Of a stretch of 64,000 nt of DNA, positions 7,182-16,464 are shown piece after piece. The notes beneath the pieces were generated by a model that saw only the letters and a program-made list of their open reading frames with translations, was not told the origin of the DNA and searched no databases. Source of the stretch: Thermoplasmata archaeon. GTDB lineage: Archaea; Thermoplasmatota; DTKX01; VGTL01. The stretch lies in assembly GCA_038851035.1 (NCBI GenBank), contig JAWCLH010000004.1, positions 1 through 64,000 on the forward strand, in the 5' to 3' direction. A program made the position numbers and the translations under genes. How positions within the stretch are numbered: position 1 is the stretch's first letter; each line of letters opens with the position of its first letter.

Positions 7182-9062
7182 ATGGCGGGGGAGGCAATGT
7201 ATCTCGCGGACTTCGCTTTGGTCATGGGCGCGGCCGCCGTCGTGGCGCTCCTCTTCCGCCACCTCCGGCTCCCCCTGCTCCCCGGTTATATTCTCGCTGG
7301 AGTGATTCTGGCGACGGTGGTCCCGCGAACGGGGCTGGTGAGCAGCGCCTCGTCCATCGACCTGATGTCGTCGCTGGGCATGGCCCTTCTCTTCTTCTCC
7401 ATCGGCCTGAAGTTCAGCCTTCGCAGGCTTCGGAGCTACGGCCTTCTCGTCGTTTTCATTGCGTGCATCGAGGTCTCTCTGTGCCTCGCGGGCGGGTATT
7501 GGCTCGGGCTCATTCTCGGCTGGAGCGGAGCGGAGGCGGCGGCGCTCGGCGGGATGGTGGCCGTCACATCCACGGTGATGATATACCGCCAGCTCGCCCG
7601 GACGGGGAGGCTGCGCTGGCCGAGCAGCCGCCTGATGCTCGGAATCGCTATCGTCGAGGACGCGGCCGCCGTCGTCATCATCGCCTTCTTCTCATCGGTC
7701 GAGGCCGGGCTCGAGATGCCGCTGGGCGGTGTTCTGATGACCGTCCTTAGGATGGTCCTCTTCGCAGTCTTTGCGATTGCGCTCGGGGCCTACGTGGTCC
7801 CGCGGGGCGTGGACTGGGTGGCGCGGCGGCGCAGCCGCGAGCTCACCGTCCTGACGGCGCTGGGGCTCTGCTTCGGGATGGCTGGTCTGGCGCAGGCGCT
7901 CGGGATGTCCGCTTCAATAGGGGCCTTCGTGATGGGCGTCATCGCGGGCGAGGCTCGCAGCGCGAGAATGGTCGAGAGAGAGATGGGGGCTGTTAGGGAC
8001 TTCTTCATCGCCCTCTTCTTCGTCACCATCGGCTTCTACGCCACGCTGGGCGAGCTCTTATCCGCCCTGCCCCTCGGCCTGCTCGTCGCGACGGCCTTCA
8101 TCGGCCTGAACTTTGGCTCCATCGCATTCGCCTGTCTTCTGGGCGGGAGGAGCCGCGAGGCCGCGCTGCGCGTGTCCCTCGGCATGCTCGCGATGGGCGA
8201 GTTCTCCTTCGTCATCGCAATGACCGCCGAGGCCTCGGGCTCGGTAACAAAGCCCCTGCTCGCCGTGGCGCTCATCGCCTCCCTAGTGACGAGTGCTCTC
8301 CACCCGTACATGGTCAGGGCCGGGGACGCTCTCGTCGCCCGCGCCACGCGCTCCCGGCCATCTGGCCTGGGCATATACTGCTCCACGAGCGCGGAGTGGG
8401 TGGGCGTCCTCAAAAAGAGGATGAAAAGAAACCCCGCGCTCCTTCGCGGCGCGGCGCGCTTCGCCCGCAGCATGTTCCTGAGCGGGCTCATCATAGCGGC
8501 CACGGCCCTCGCGGCTGGGTGGGCGGTCCCGCAGGCAGGGTGGGTGGCGGAGCGGCTCAGCATGGACCCGTTCCATGTCCAGCTCAGTTTCCTCCTCCCA
8601 GCCCTCGCAGTCCTCCTCGTCCAGTCGGTCATTATCGCACGGAGAGTCCAGAGGTTCATCGCGCAGGTATCCTCCGCCGTCGTCCACGGCTCGAGCAGCG
8701 CCCGCGCGGCGGGCGAGGGCCTGGTCAGGCGCTTCTTCGCTAACGTGGCAGCGGCGTCCCTCTCCGTCGTCCTGATGGCCTTCCTGAGCCTTCTCCTCCC
8801 GTTCTCCCCCGTCCAGAGAACTCTCGCGGGCGCCATTGCGATAGCGCTTCTGGTCGCGGCCGCCTACTTCTTCGAGGATTCCCTTCACCGCGTCAACAGG
8901 AGGCTCGAGGGGCTCCTGCTCTCCCCCGGGAGGCATCAGGCCGCGCCCCGGCCTTTCCGGGGCCACCGAAACCATAATCACGTCGGAGCCGAATACCCAG
9001 CACGTGGCGCGGGAGCGGAAGAGGACTTCCGGGGGCCGGGAGGGACGGGAGGAGCGCACTGA
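7182..9062 (+). CDS. CPA2-family Na+/H+ or K+/H+ antiporter
   Basis: Membrane cation/proton exchanger of the KefB/CPA2 type; 626 aa. The N-terminal half has about 12 hydrophobic segments with family features: LPGYILAG in the first hairpin, GLKFSLRRL, TSTVMI, and the paired acidic site IVEDAAAV (about residue 160). The usual C-terminal TrkA-N nucleotide-binding domain is absent. Instead, after a soluble stretch, there are about four more hydrophobic helices (residues 425-570) and a low-complexity tail. The end overlaps the longest RfcL reading by 59 nt. Ion choice cannot be read from the sequence. Confidence 0.85.
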   Translation: MAGEAMYLADFALVMGAAAVVALLFRHLRLPLLPGYILAGVILATVVPRTGLVSSASSIDLMSSLGMALLFFSIGLKFSLRRLRSYGLLVVFIACIEVSLCLAGGYWLGLILGWSGAEAAALGGMVAVTSTVMIYRQLARTGRLRWPSSRLMLGIAIVEDAAAVVIIAFFSSVEAGLEMPLGGVLMTVLRMVLFAVFAIALGAYVVPRGVDWVARRRSRELTVLTALGLCFGMAGLAQALGMSASIGAFVMGVIAGEARSARMVEREMGAVRDFFIALFFVTIGFYATLGELLSALPLGLLVATAFIGLNFGSIAFACLLGGRSREAALRVSLGMLAMGEFSFVIAMTAEASGSVTKPLLAVALIASLVTSALHPYMVRAGDALVARATRSRPSGLGIYCSTSAEWVGVLKKRMKRNPALLRGAARFARSMFLSGLIIAATALAAGWAVPQAGWVAERLSMDPFHVQLSFLLPALAVLLVQSVIIARRVQRFIAQVSSAVVHGSSSARAAGEGLVRRFFANVAAASLSVVLMAFLSLLLPFSPVQRTLAGAIAIALLVAAAYFFEDSLHRVNRRLEGLLLSPGRHQAAPRPFRGHRNHNHVGAEYPARGAGAEEDFRGPGGTGGAH

Positions 9063-10725
9063 GGGTGAGGAGAGCGATAGCCATGGGCGCGTCGAGGGGG
9101 GGGCGGGGCGCGAGAGGGGCCGGGCCGGGGGCTCGCCGTTGGCTGGCGCCCAGCGGGCCTCGAGCGAGTCATGGGCCGAGAAGTACAGGCCCCGCCGCCT
9201 CGAAGACGTTCTCGGCAATCCCCGGGCCCTCGCGGAGCTGAGGAGGTGGGCCGAGAACTGGGAGCACGGCCACCCGCAGAAGAAGGCTGCGATTCTCGTG
9301 GGCCCTCCGGGCACCGGAAAGACGAGCGCCGCGCTCGCGCTGGCGGAGGACATGGGCTGGGGGGTTCTGGAGCTCAACGCATCCGACGCCCGGAACTATG
9401 CCGTCATTAAGAAGGTGGCGCTCTCAGGCGCCCTCCACGACACATTCACCGACGACGGCGACTACATATCTTCGAGGAGCGGCGGGAGGAAGCTGGTGAT
9501 TCTCGACGAGGCCGACAACCTCTACGAGCAGGCGGCGCGCGTGAGCGTGGCCAGGGGGGAGGGGGGTGAGAGGGGGGAGCCCCCGCCGGCCGGGACAAAA
9601 GACGTGGGCGACAGGGGTGGGAAGAGGGCCATTGTGGAGACTGTGCTCGGCACCCGCCAGCCGATTCTGCTGATCGTCAACGATGCCTATGCCCTGACGA
9701 AAGGCGGGGGAGAGGCGCTGAAGGGCCTTTGCCAGCTCATCAAATTCGATAGAATTAATAAGAACGTGATTCGGGCCGCCCTGCGGAGAATCTGCGAGGC
9801 CGAGGGGGTCTCGGCCAGCCCCGACGCGCTCGAGGAGCTCTCGGTGCGCGCCCGCGGGGATCTGCGCGCCGCGATCAACGACCTCCAGTCGCTCTGCGAG
9901 GGCACGAAGGTCCTGAGGATGGAGAGCCTGAAGGCGCTGGGCGAGAGGGACGAGAGGGCCGGCATCTACGACGTCGTCGTGGACATCCTGAAGGGAACGA
10001 GCGTCGAGAGGGCGAGGGCCGCGATGAAGAGGGTGGAGGAGCCGCCGGATTTCGTGCTGCTCTGGCTCGACGAAAACCTGCCCGTCGAGTACAGGGACCC
10101 TGGGGATCTGGCGGCGGGGTTCGACGCTCTCTCGAGAGCCGACATTTTTCTCGGCAGAGCCCAGAGGCTTCAGGCCTACAGCCTTTGGGCATATGCAAGC
10201 GATCTGATGAGCGCTGGGGTGGCGCTCGCCAAGAGGCACAGGTACAGAGAGTTCAATAAGTACAGGTTCCCGCTCTGGCTTGTCAAGAGGTCCAGGGCGC
10301 TCGCCGCAGGGAGGGTCGAGGCCGAGGTTCTCGCAGGGCTCGCCTCCTACACACATCTCTCGACTCATCAGGCGAGGCAAGTGATGCTCCCCGTGTTCAA
10401 GCACCTCTTCAAGACCGACAGGGCATTCGCTTGCGAGTTCATCAGGAGGCTCAGGCTCGAGGAGGAGCACGTCGCGCTCCTGCTTGACGCAGAGAGCACA
10501 TCGCCGGCGGTCCGTAACCTTCTGATGCTGGCGTCGGGGGAGGGCTCGGTCCCGAGGCGCGTGGCGGAGTTCGGAACTCCGTCGGAGGAGGAGCGCTCGG
10601 CCCGGAGCGCTCGTCGCGCTGGAAAGGAGGGCGGTGGCGAGGGTGGCGCAGAGGAGGGCGAGGAGGAGACTGCGAGGGGCGGGAAGAGAGGGGCTTCGGA
10701 CCAAAAGACCCTGCTGGACTACTGA
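9004..10725 (+). CDS. rfcL: replication factor C large subunit
   Basis: AAA+ clamp-loader subunit that opens the PCNA ring with RfcS at primed DNA. The conserved core begins at SWAEKYRPRRLEDVLGN; Walker A is GPPGTGKTS, Walker B VILDEADN, followed by lid and collar domains. The C-terminus ends in QKTLLDY, a PCNA-interacting (PIP) box. The GTG at 9004 gives 573 aa with an odd charged leader overlapping the antiporter gene; TTG at 9139 would start 10 residues before the core and may be the true start. An insertion rich in Gly/Glu/Arg lies between Walker B and sensor 1 (nt 9550-9625), and a Glu/Gly/Arg-rich linker precedes the PIP box. Confidence 0.92.
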   Translation: MARERKRTSGGREGREERTEGEESDSHGRVEGGAGRERGRAGGSPLAGAQRASSESWAEKYRPRRLEDVLGNPRALAELRRWAENWEHGHPQKKAAILVGPPGTGKTSAALALAEDMGWGVLELNASDARNYAVIKKVALSGALHDTFTDDGDYISSRSGGRKLVILDEADNLYEQAARVSVARGEGGERGEPPPAGTKDVGDRGGKRAIVETVLGTRQPILLIVNDAYALTKGGGEALKGLCQLIKFDRINKNVIRAALRRICEAEGVSASPDALEELSVRARGDLRAAINDLQSLCEGTKVLRMESLKALGERDERAGIYDVVVDILKGTSVERARAAMKRVEEPPDFVLLWLDENLPVEYRDPGDLAAGFDALSRADIFLGRAQRLQAYSLWAYASDLMSAGVALAKRHRYREFNKYRFPLWLVKRSRALAAGRVEAEVLAGLASYTHLSTHQARQVMLPVFKHLFKTDRAFACEFIRRLRLEEEHVALLLDAESTSPAVRNLLMLASGEGSVPRRVAEFGTPSEEERSARSARRAGKEGGGEGGAEEGEEETARGGKRGASDQKTLLDY

Positions 10726-10788
10726 GCCGCTCGTCCCGGGGAGGAGACCGATGATGGGCCTGAGGGGGCGGAATGGTTGGGGGTGCCC

Positions 10789-11496
10789 ATGAGCGGGAGG
10801 AGGATGGGTGAGAAAGGGCGAGGCAAGCGAAGCGGTGTCCGGCCGGAGGGAATTCGCGTCGGCGTGGGCGCTGTGGTGCTGGACGACGCGGGCCGGGTCC
10901 TGCTCGTGAAGCACCACCCCTCCGATGATCCCCGGAAACGCTTCTGGAGAGGTCGCTGGATCTGCCCCGGCGGGATGCTCGAGTTCGGCGAGACTCTGGA
11001 GGAGGGGGCGAGGCGGGAGGTGAGGGAGGAGACCGGGCTCGATATCGACATCGTCCGCGCGCTGGAGCCCTCGGACAGGCTGATTCGCTGGTGGGGCAGG
11101 AAATTCATGCAGGTCGTCTACATTGACTTTCTGGCGCGGGTGAGTGGGCGCGTGGCGGCGGATGAGACGGGGTGCAACTCGGGGATTGGAAAGGGAGGGA
11201 GGGGGGAAGGATGGGGTGCGGGTGCGCGGGCCGGAGCGGGGCCTAAGGACCGGCCCCAGGCCCGGGCGAGCCGGGGAGAACTCCAGGGAGCGGACGACGA
11301 TGGGGGAGCAGCGGGGCCGGCGCGGGGCGGGGACTTTGGGCCGAGGCCGGGGAGCGACGTGGCTGTGGCGAGGTGGTTCACCGTAGAAGAGATTCGGGCG
11401 CTCGGCGACGAGCTCCACGGGGACACGAGGGAGCTGCTCGAGAGGGCGGGGGTGCTCCCGTCCCGCAGGCGCCGGGCCCGCGGGGGCGGAGGGTGA
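10789..11496 (+). CDS. Nudix hydrolase
   Basis: Hydrolase for a nucleoside diphosphate linked to some moiety; 235 aa. The Nudix box is complete: [18 protein letters not shown] followed by REETGLDI matches Gx5Ex7REUxEExGU, with the metal-binding glutamates present. The fold starts at [20 protein letters not shown]. The ATG at 10789 follows GGGGGTG by a few nt; an in-frame TTG at 10777 is less likely. A Gly/Ala/Arg-rich insertion of about 65 residues (nt 11150-11345) interrupts the domain after the Nudix helix before [11 protein letters not shown] resumes. Substrate unknown. Confidence 0.88.
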   Translation: MSGRRMGEKGRGKRSGVRPEGIRVGVGAVVLDDAGRVLLVKHHPSDDPRKRFWRGRWICPGGMLEFGETLEEGARREVREETGLDIDIVRALEPSDRLIRWWGRKFMQVVYIDFLARVSGRVAADETGCNSGIGKGGRGEGWGAGARAGAGPKDRPQARASRGELQGADDDGGAAGPARGGDFGPRPGSDVAVARWFTVEEIRALGDELHGDTRELLERAGVLPSRRRRARGGGG

Positions 11497-11517
11497 CCCC
11501 GTCCCGGCAAAGCATCC

Positions 11518-11533
11518 AAAATTTATTAATAAT
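11518..11533 (+). promoter_or_regulatory. TATA box for the hdr regulator/hdrACB operon
   Basis: AAATTTATTAATAATA stands out from GC-rich flanks and should start transcription near 11553, leaving a leader of about 85 nt before the ATG at 11640. The genes that follow to 25946 are tightly packed, so this may serve a very long operon. Confidence 0.5.
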
Positions 11534-11639
11534 AATATTGTCTTCCATCGTTGTGCCGGACGTGGCGAGCGCAAATTGAGGGGAACAGCCACATCAGCTA
11601 CTGGAGCAATGGAATGAAAAGCGGGGACTGGGGTTCGCC

Positions 11640-12104
11640 ATGGGGGACGAGTCACGCCTGCTCAGGGCGGCGGAGAGGGTCGTCAGGGGGGACAGGGTCA
11701 GGTGGCTCCTCGGAAAAAGGAAGGAGCTGGTCGAGAGGGGGAACGTCTTCGGAAAGACGCTCACTGACGCGCGCTTCGACCACCTGATGGACGAGATAGG
11801 CAGGGTGGAGCTGGAGCGCGAGCTGATAATGATGGAGCTGGAGGGCGGCGAGAGGACGATACCCGAGCTGGTCCGCGCGACCGGGCTGGACAGGAGCGCG
11901 GTCCACAGGCACCTTCTGATGCTGCTCAGGGCGCGCAGGGTCGAGACGAGGGGCGAGAGGGCCGGGCTCCAGCTCTTCGGCACCGGCCCCGTGCAGGCGA
12001 CCGGTGCAGGTGCGGGCGGGCCGGCCGTCAGCGGCGCCGGGGCCGCGGGGGGCGGAGAGGGGGAGAGCCTTCGGGGAGGGGCGCGCGCGGGGTCTCAGCG
12101 ATGA
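11640..12104 (+). CDS. winged-helix regulator of the hdr cluster
   Basis: Putative DNA-binding protein, 154 aa. A helical segment (LVERGNVFGKTLTDARFDHL) is followed by a winged helix-turn-helix with TIPELVRATGLDRSAVHRHL as helix-turn-helix and LLRARRVETRG as wing. The last 45 residues are Gly/Ala-rich. The same two-part arrangement is fused to MvhD in the gene at 31094 (LVEKGNVYGERLKREEMDQT, then SVKALAGATSLPAHEVLRHI), so the two are homologous. As first gene before hdrA it is well placed to control the cluster; the signal it senses is unknown, and it has no cysteines. Confidence 0.75.
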   Translation: MGDESRLLRAAERVVRGDRVRWLLGKRKELVERGNVFGKTLTDARFDHLMDEIGRVELERELIMMELEGGERTIPELVRATGLDRSAVHRHLLMLLRARRVETRGERAGLQLFGTGPVQATGAGAGGPAVSGAGAAGGGEGESLRGGARAGSQR

Positions 12105-12188
12105 GAGGGGCGGAGAGTGCGGATGTGAGAATTCGGGAAGGAGGCGAGCGCGGGGCCAGGGTCGGGAGCGAGACGGAGGGAGGATGCT

Positions 12189-14222
12189 TTGGGGGATAGG
12201 GGGGGGGCCGGGGGGCCAAGGATAGGGGTCTTCGTCTGCCATTGCGGCTCCAACATCGGTGGCACGGTGGACTGCCCGGCCGTGGCCGAGTATGCTACCA
12301 CGCTGGAGAACGTGGTCGTGGCCAGGGCCAACATCTACACCTGCTCCACCGTCGGTCAGGAAGAAATAAAGAAGCAGATAAGGGAGCACGGTCTGGACAG
12401 AATCGTGGTCGCCTCCTGCACTCCGCGGCTCCACGAGGCGACATTCAAGAGGGTGGGGGAGGAGGCTGGCCTGAATCCGTACATGGTCCACATGGTCAAC
12501 CTGCGCGAGCAGTGCTCCTGGGTCCACCAGGGCGATAAAGAGAGGGCGACGGAGAAGGCGAAGGAGCTCGTCAGGATGGGCGTGGCGAGGGCGAGGATGC
12601 TCGAGCCCCTCACCGCGCAGGAGCTCGGGGTCGAGAGGAGGGTTCTGGTCATTGGGGGGGGCATCGCGGGCATCCAGGCCTCTCTCGACCTCGCCGCGCA
12701 GGGATTGGAGGTCGTGCTCGTCGAGAGGCTCCCGAGCATCGGTGGAAGGATGGCCCAGCTCGACAAGACCTTTCCCACGGGCGACTGCGCGATATGCGTT
12801 CTGGCGCCGAAGATGGTCGAGGTGCTGCACACCCCGGGCATCCGGCTGATGACCTACTCCGAGGTCAGGGAGGTCGCCGGCCACGCGGGCAGCTTCGACG
12901 TCAGGATAGAGAGGAAACCGCGCTACGTTGACGAGAGCAAATGCGTCGGCTGCGGCATCTGCGCCGAGAATTGCCCCGGCGGCGCCCCGAGCGAGTTCGA
13001 CATGGGCATCGGGAGGAGGAAGGCGATCTACGTCCCCTTCCCGCAGGCCGCGCCCCTGAAGTACACGATAGACCCCGCGAGCTGCATACACTTCAAAACG
13101 GGCAAGTGCGGCCTCTGCAGGAAGAACTGCCCGACGGGCGCCATCGACTTCGAAATGAAGCCGCAGGAGGTAAGGGTCAGGGTGGGCGCGATCATAGTCG
13201 CCACGGGTTTCGACCCCTACACCCCCCACGTCCACGGCTACTGGGGCTACAGGGAGTTCGCAAACGTCATCACGGCCCTCGAGCTGGAGAGGATGATAAA
13301 CGCCTCTGGCCCGACGAGGGGGGAGGTGCGCAGACCCTCGGACGGGGCGGCGCCGAAGCGGGTGGCGTTCATCCAGTGCGTGGGCTCGCGCAACTGGAAG
13401 GCGACCTCGAACAAGTACTGCTCCCGCGTCTGCTGCATGTACACGATGAAGCTCGCCCAGCTCCTGAAGGAGCACTACCAGGACATCAGCACCTCGGTCT
13501 ACTACATTGACATCCGGGCCTTCGGGAAGGGCTTCGAGGAGTTCTACCACAGGGTCAGGTCAATGGCCGGTGTCGAGTACATCCGGGGCAGGCCCGCTCG
13601 CCTGACCGAGGACCCGCGGACGAAGAACATCACCATCCGCGCCGAGGAGACCCTGCTGAACAAAATCACCGAGAGGGAGTTCGACCTTGTGGTCCTCTCG
13701 ATCGGAATGGTACCCTCCGAAGGGACGGAGGCGCTGGGCCGGATGCTCGGAATTCCGAGGAGCCCGGACGGCTTCTTCCAAGAGGTCCATCCGAAGCTCA
13801 GGCCCGTGGACACCTCGCGCGACGGGGTCTTCATATGCGGCTGCGCCCAGGGGCCCAAGGACATCCCGGACACCGTTGCGCAGGCCAAGGCCGCGGCCTC
13901 GAGCGCGGCGGCGATGCTGGCGCGCGGGAAGGTAATCCTCGAGCCCACCACGGCGGAGGTGGACGAGGCGCTGTGCGAGGGCTGCGGGCTCTGCGCCAGC
14001 CTTTGCCCCTACGGCGCGCCCTCGCTCGTGGAGACCGGGAGCGGCAAAAAGGCGAGAATTCAGAAAGCCCTCTGCCACGGCTGTGGCACCTGCGCCGCGG
14101 CCTGCCCGCGCCTGGCGATAACCGTCAGGGGCTTCAGCGACGAGCAGCTCGAGAGCGAGATGGCTGCGGCGCTCCCGGGCGAGGGGGAGAAAGTGGAGAA
14201 CGGAAGGGGGGTGGGAGGATAG
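12189..14222 (+). CDS. hdrA: heterodisulfide reductase subunit A (HdrA)
   Basis: FAD/iron-sulfur subunit that carries the bifurcating flavin in Hdr complexes; 677 aa, usual length. Order: N-terminal Cys domain (C17, C19, C52, C77, C109), FAD-binding Rossmann GGGIAG at 156-161, the QLDKTFPTGDC segment, an inserted ferredoxin domain (C252-C262 and C307-C314), the FIQCVGSR flavoprotein motif, and two C-terminal [4Fe-4S] motifs CEGCGLCASLCP and CHGCGTCAAACP. TTG at 12189 is used, with GGGAGG a few nt upstream. Followed directly by hdrC and hdrB, it forms the only plain HdrACB set in single-gene form in this block. Confidence 0.93.
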   Translation: MGDRGGAGGPRIGVFVCHCGSNIGGTVDCPAVAEYATTLENVVVARANIYTCSTVGQEEIKKQIREHGLDRIVVASCTPRLHEATFKRVGEEAGLNPYMVHMVNLREQCSWVHQGDKERATEKAKELVRMGVARARMLEPLTAQELGVERRVLVIGGGIAGIQASLDLAAQGLEVVLVERLPSIGGRMAQLDKTFPTGDCAICVLAPKMVEVLHTPGIRLMTYSEVREVAGHAGSFDVRIERKPRYVDESKCVGCGICAENCPGGAPSEFDMGIGRRKAIYVPFPQAAPLKYTIDPASCIHFKTGKCGLCRKNCPTGAIDFEMKPQEVRVRVGAIIVATGFDPYTPHVHGYWGYREFANVITALELERMINASGPTRGEVRRPSDGAAPKRVAFIQCVGSRNWKATSNKYCSRVCCMYTMKLAQLLKEHYQDISTSVYYIDIRAFGKGFEEFYHRVRSMAGVEYIRGRPARLTEDPRTKNITIRAEETLLNKITEREFDLVVLSIGMVPSEGTEALGRMLGIPRSPDGFFQEVHPKLRPVDTSRDGVFICGCAQGPKDIPDTVAQAKAAASSAAAMLARGKVILEPTTAEVDEALCEGCGLCASLCPYGAPSLVETGSGKKARIQKALCHGCGTCAAACPRLAITVRGFSDEQLESEMAAALPGEGEKVENGRGVGG

Positions 14223-14305
14223 AGAAGAGCGAGAAGAGGGCGACACAGGGGGGCAGGGCCGAGGGGGGGAGCGGGAACAGCGCCGGGGCGGAGGAGGCCC
14301 TGATC

Positions 14306-14830
14306 GTGGAGGACAGCGTCCTGACGGGTCAGGAGCACGACCCCGACTTCGTCTCGCAGATAATCAGGTACGGCGGGCACGACGTCCAGACCTGCCTCCA
14401 GTGCGGGAACTGCACGGGCGTCTGCCCCGTCTCGCTCAAGACGCCCTACAAGACCCGGAACCTGATAAAGCTCTGCCAGTACGGCTACAAAAAAATATTT
14501 TTCTCGATACCCTGGATCTGCGCGGGGTGCCACCGCTGCTACGAGCACTGCCCCGCGGACATCGACCCCGCGGAGGTGTTCGTCGCGATCCGGCACATAC
14601 AGGTCAGGGAGAGGGGCGTGCCCCGCTGGATAAGGGACAACGTCGGCCTGATTCTCAGGAATGGGTTCGGCGCGGTGCCGAGCGACGATATAAGGAGGTA
14701 CAGGGAGAGGCAGGGCCTCGAGCCCCTGCCCAACACCCTGCCGGGCTACAGGACTGCGCTCGAGGAGCTCGCGACGATATTCCGCCGGACGGGGTTCGAC
14801 AGAATTCTAGGTCTGGAGGAGAAGAAATGA
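14306..14830 (+). CDS. hdrC: heterodisulfide reductase subunit C (HdrC)
   Basis: Iron-sulfur subunit that relays electrons from HdrA to HdrB; 174 aa. It carries two [4Fe-4S] motifs, CLQCGNCTGVCP and CAGCHRCYEHCP, the classic HdrC pattern. The frame stays open far upstream, over hdrA, but the GTG at 14306 (VEDSVLTGQEHDPDF) is chosen because GGAGG lies about 10 nt before it and HdrC proteins begin close to this point. The C-terminal 60 residues are helical. The adjacent genes are hdrA before and hdrB 79 nt after. Confidence 0.88.
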   Translation: MEDSVLTGQEHDPDFVSQIIRYGGHDVQTCLQCGNCTGVCPVSLKTPYKTRNLIKLCQYGYKKIFFSIPWICAGCHRCYEHCPADIDPAEVFVAIRHIQVRERGVPRWIRDNVGLILRNGFGAVPSDDIRRYRERQGLEPLPNTLPGYRTALEELATIFRRTGFDRILGLEEKK

Positions 14831-14909
14831 GCGCGGCGGGCCGCGGGGAGAAGGCCGGTGAGGGCCGCCGGAAGGGGGCCGGAAAGAGCCGGGGCGAGGG
14901 TGTGCGGAA

Positions 14910-15836
14910 ATGAGGTACGCGCTTTTCTCTGGCTGCACGATACCCAACAGGTTCCCGGGTGTGGAGTACGCGACGAGGGAGATTCTCGGCGAGAGATACC
15001 TGGGCGCGGAGCTCCTGGATGTGAAGGAGTTCACCTGCTGCCCCGCGCTCCCCACATTCTACTCGTCCGACAGGTTCACCTGGCTCACCGTGGCGGCCCG
15101 GAACCTGACGGTCGTCCAGGATCTGGGCGCGGACCTGGTGACGATATGCAACGGCTGCTTCTCTTCTCTCCTCAAGGCCTCGGAGGAGCTTCAGAACGTT
15201 CTGAAGTGCAACATGGTCAACAACGTCCTGGCCGACATAGGGAGGCAGTACAGGGGCAGGCTGGTCCGCACCGAGGGCCACAGGAACTTCTACGAGCCCG
15301 TGCGGGTCAGGCACATCATCGAGGTCCTGTACAATGACTTCGGGAGAAAGAGGATAGAGGCGCTCGTGAGGAACCCGATGAGGGGCGTGAGGGCGGCCGT
15401 TCACTACGGCTGCCACTACCTGAGGCCGACCATCCGCACCACGATAGACGACCCCGCGAACCCCGTGATGCTGGACGAGCTCGTCGAGGCGACCGGGGCG
15501 GAGAGCGTGAGGTACCCGGAGAAGCTCGCCTGCTGCGGCGCCGGGGGAGGGGTCAGGCTGCAGGTGCCGCGGCTCGCCAACGCCATAACAAAGGACAAGC
15601 TCGACAGCATGCTGGCGGCGGGGGCCGAGTGCATCGTAACAGGGTGCCCCTACTGCCTCTTCCAGTTCGACCATGCCCAGAGGGAGCTGAGAATCTCGTC
15701 GCTTCCCGTGCTCCACATCTCCGAGCTGCTGGCCCTGGCCTTCGGCATAGACCCCGACAGGCTTGGCTTCGAGTGGCACTTCGTGACCGTGCGGCCCTTC
15801 CTCAAGAGGCTCTATCCGTCGGTGGTGGAGGGATGA
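14910..15836 (+). CDS. hdrB: heterodisulfide reductase subunit B (HdrB)
   Basis: Catalytic subunit; in methanogens it cleaves CoM-S-S-CoB on two non-cubane [4Fe-4S] clusters. Both CCG domains look complete in this 308-aa protein: GCTIPNR with FTCCPALP and CNGC in the first, and GCHYLRP with CCGAGGG and CPYC in the second. All cysteines expected for both clusters are present. With no methyl-CoM reductase genes in view, the substrate may be another disulfide or a different acceptor. A 76-nt gap separates it from the first CBS gene. Confidence 0.92.
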   Translation: MRYALFSGCTIPNRFPGVEYATREILGERYLGAELLDVKEFTCCPALPTFYSSDRFTWLTVAARNLTVVQDLGADLVTICNGCFSSLLKASEELQNVLKCNMVNNVLADIGRQYRGRLVRTEGHRNFYEPVRVRHIIEVLYNDFGRKRIEALVRNPMRGVRAAVHYGCHYLRPTIRTTIDDPANPVMLDELVEATGAESVRYPEKLACCGAGGGVRLQVPRLANAITKDKLDSMLAAGAECIVTGCPYCLFQFDHAQRELRISSLPVLHISELLALAFGIDPDRLGFEWHFVTVRPFLKRLYPSVVEG

Positions 15837-15912
15837 CGCGGCCGCTTTTCAGTACGCTGGCTTTCTGCGGCGCCCGGCGGGGCGCATCTGGAGAGAAACC
15901 GGAGGGGGAGAG

Positions 15913-16464
15913 ATGACGCTGAGAGATCTGGAGCTGAAGGGGGATTATAAGACCATCAGTCCGGACGCGAGCGCCGCGGAGGCGATAGCGCTCATGGCGG
16001 AGTACAGGGTCCCCCTTCTCCTTGTGGAGAAGACCGGCCCGGGGGACACGGAGGGCGTCATTACCCGGCGCGACATCATCGGCAAGCTGATCGCCGAGGG
16101 CCTGGACCCGGAGAGGGTCACAGCGCGCGAGCTCGCCTCCAAGCCCCTGCTCATCCTGAACAACGTCGAGGTCGCCATCGAGTGGGTGGCGGCCGCAATG
16201 GCCCAGTGGGACGTCTCCTGCCTGGCCATATTCGACAGGGGGGAGTTCAGGGGCTTCGTCACGGACCGGGACGTTCTCCGGGGGTGGCTCAGGAGGCTGG
16301 AGGGCGGGGGGAAGGCGCAGGCCGGTGCTGAAATTGGAGCGGGAGTCGGGGGCGAGGGCGCCGGCGGCGGAGCCGGAGGTCGCCGGGAGGGGCGGGAGGC
16401 TGTCCCGGGCGCGGGAGGCCGCGACGCGGGGGCGCGGGATGCGCGGGAGGGCGGTGCGCAATGA
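15913..16464 (+). CDS. CBS-domain protein 1
   Basis: Pair of CBS motifs (a Bateman module) in residues 1-130, shown by TISPDASAAEAIALMAEYRV and, in the second repeat, the FRGFVTDRDVLRG ending; then about 50 residues of Gly/Ala/Arg-rich tail. CBS pairs usually bind AMP, ATP or SAM and report energy state. The start has GGAGGGGGAG just upstream. Its stop overlaps the next gene's ATG (ATGA), and both CBS genes sit inside the hdr block, so they may tune an Hdr complex; no binding partner can be read from the sequence. Confidence 0.8.
   Translation: MTLRDLELKGDYKTISPDASAAEAIALMAEYRVPLLLVEKTGPGDTEGVITRRDIIGKLIAEGLDPERVTARELASKPLLILNNVEVAIEWVAAAMAQWDVSCLAIFDRGEFRGFVTDRDVLRGWLRRLEGGGKAQAGAEIGAGVGGEGAGGGAGGRREGREAVPGAGGRDAGARDAREGGAQ

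Noticed and set aside
9424-14246. Long open frames on the minus strand (for example 9424-11655 and 11652-13550)
   Set aside because: They lie antisense to rfcL, the Nudix gene and hdrA, and their translations are Pro/Arg/Leu/His-rich without motifs. High GC and lack of TGA/TAA/TAG in the opposite frame explain them.
13835-14305. HdrC extended upstream to 13835
   Set aside because: This part is the out-of-frame reading of the hdrA 3-prime end, Arg-rich and without motifs; GTG 14306 has a proper ribosome site.
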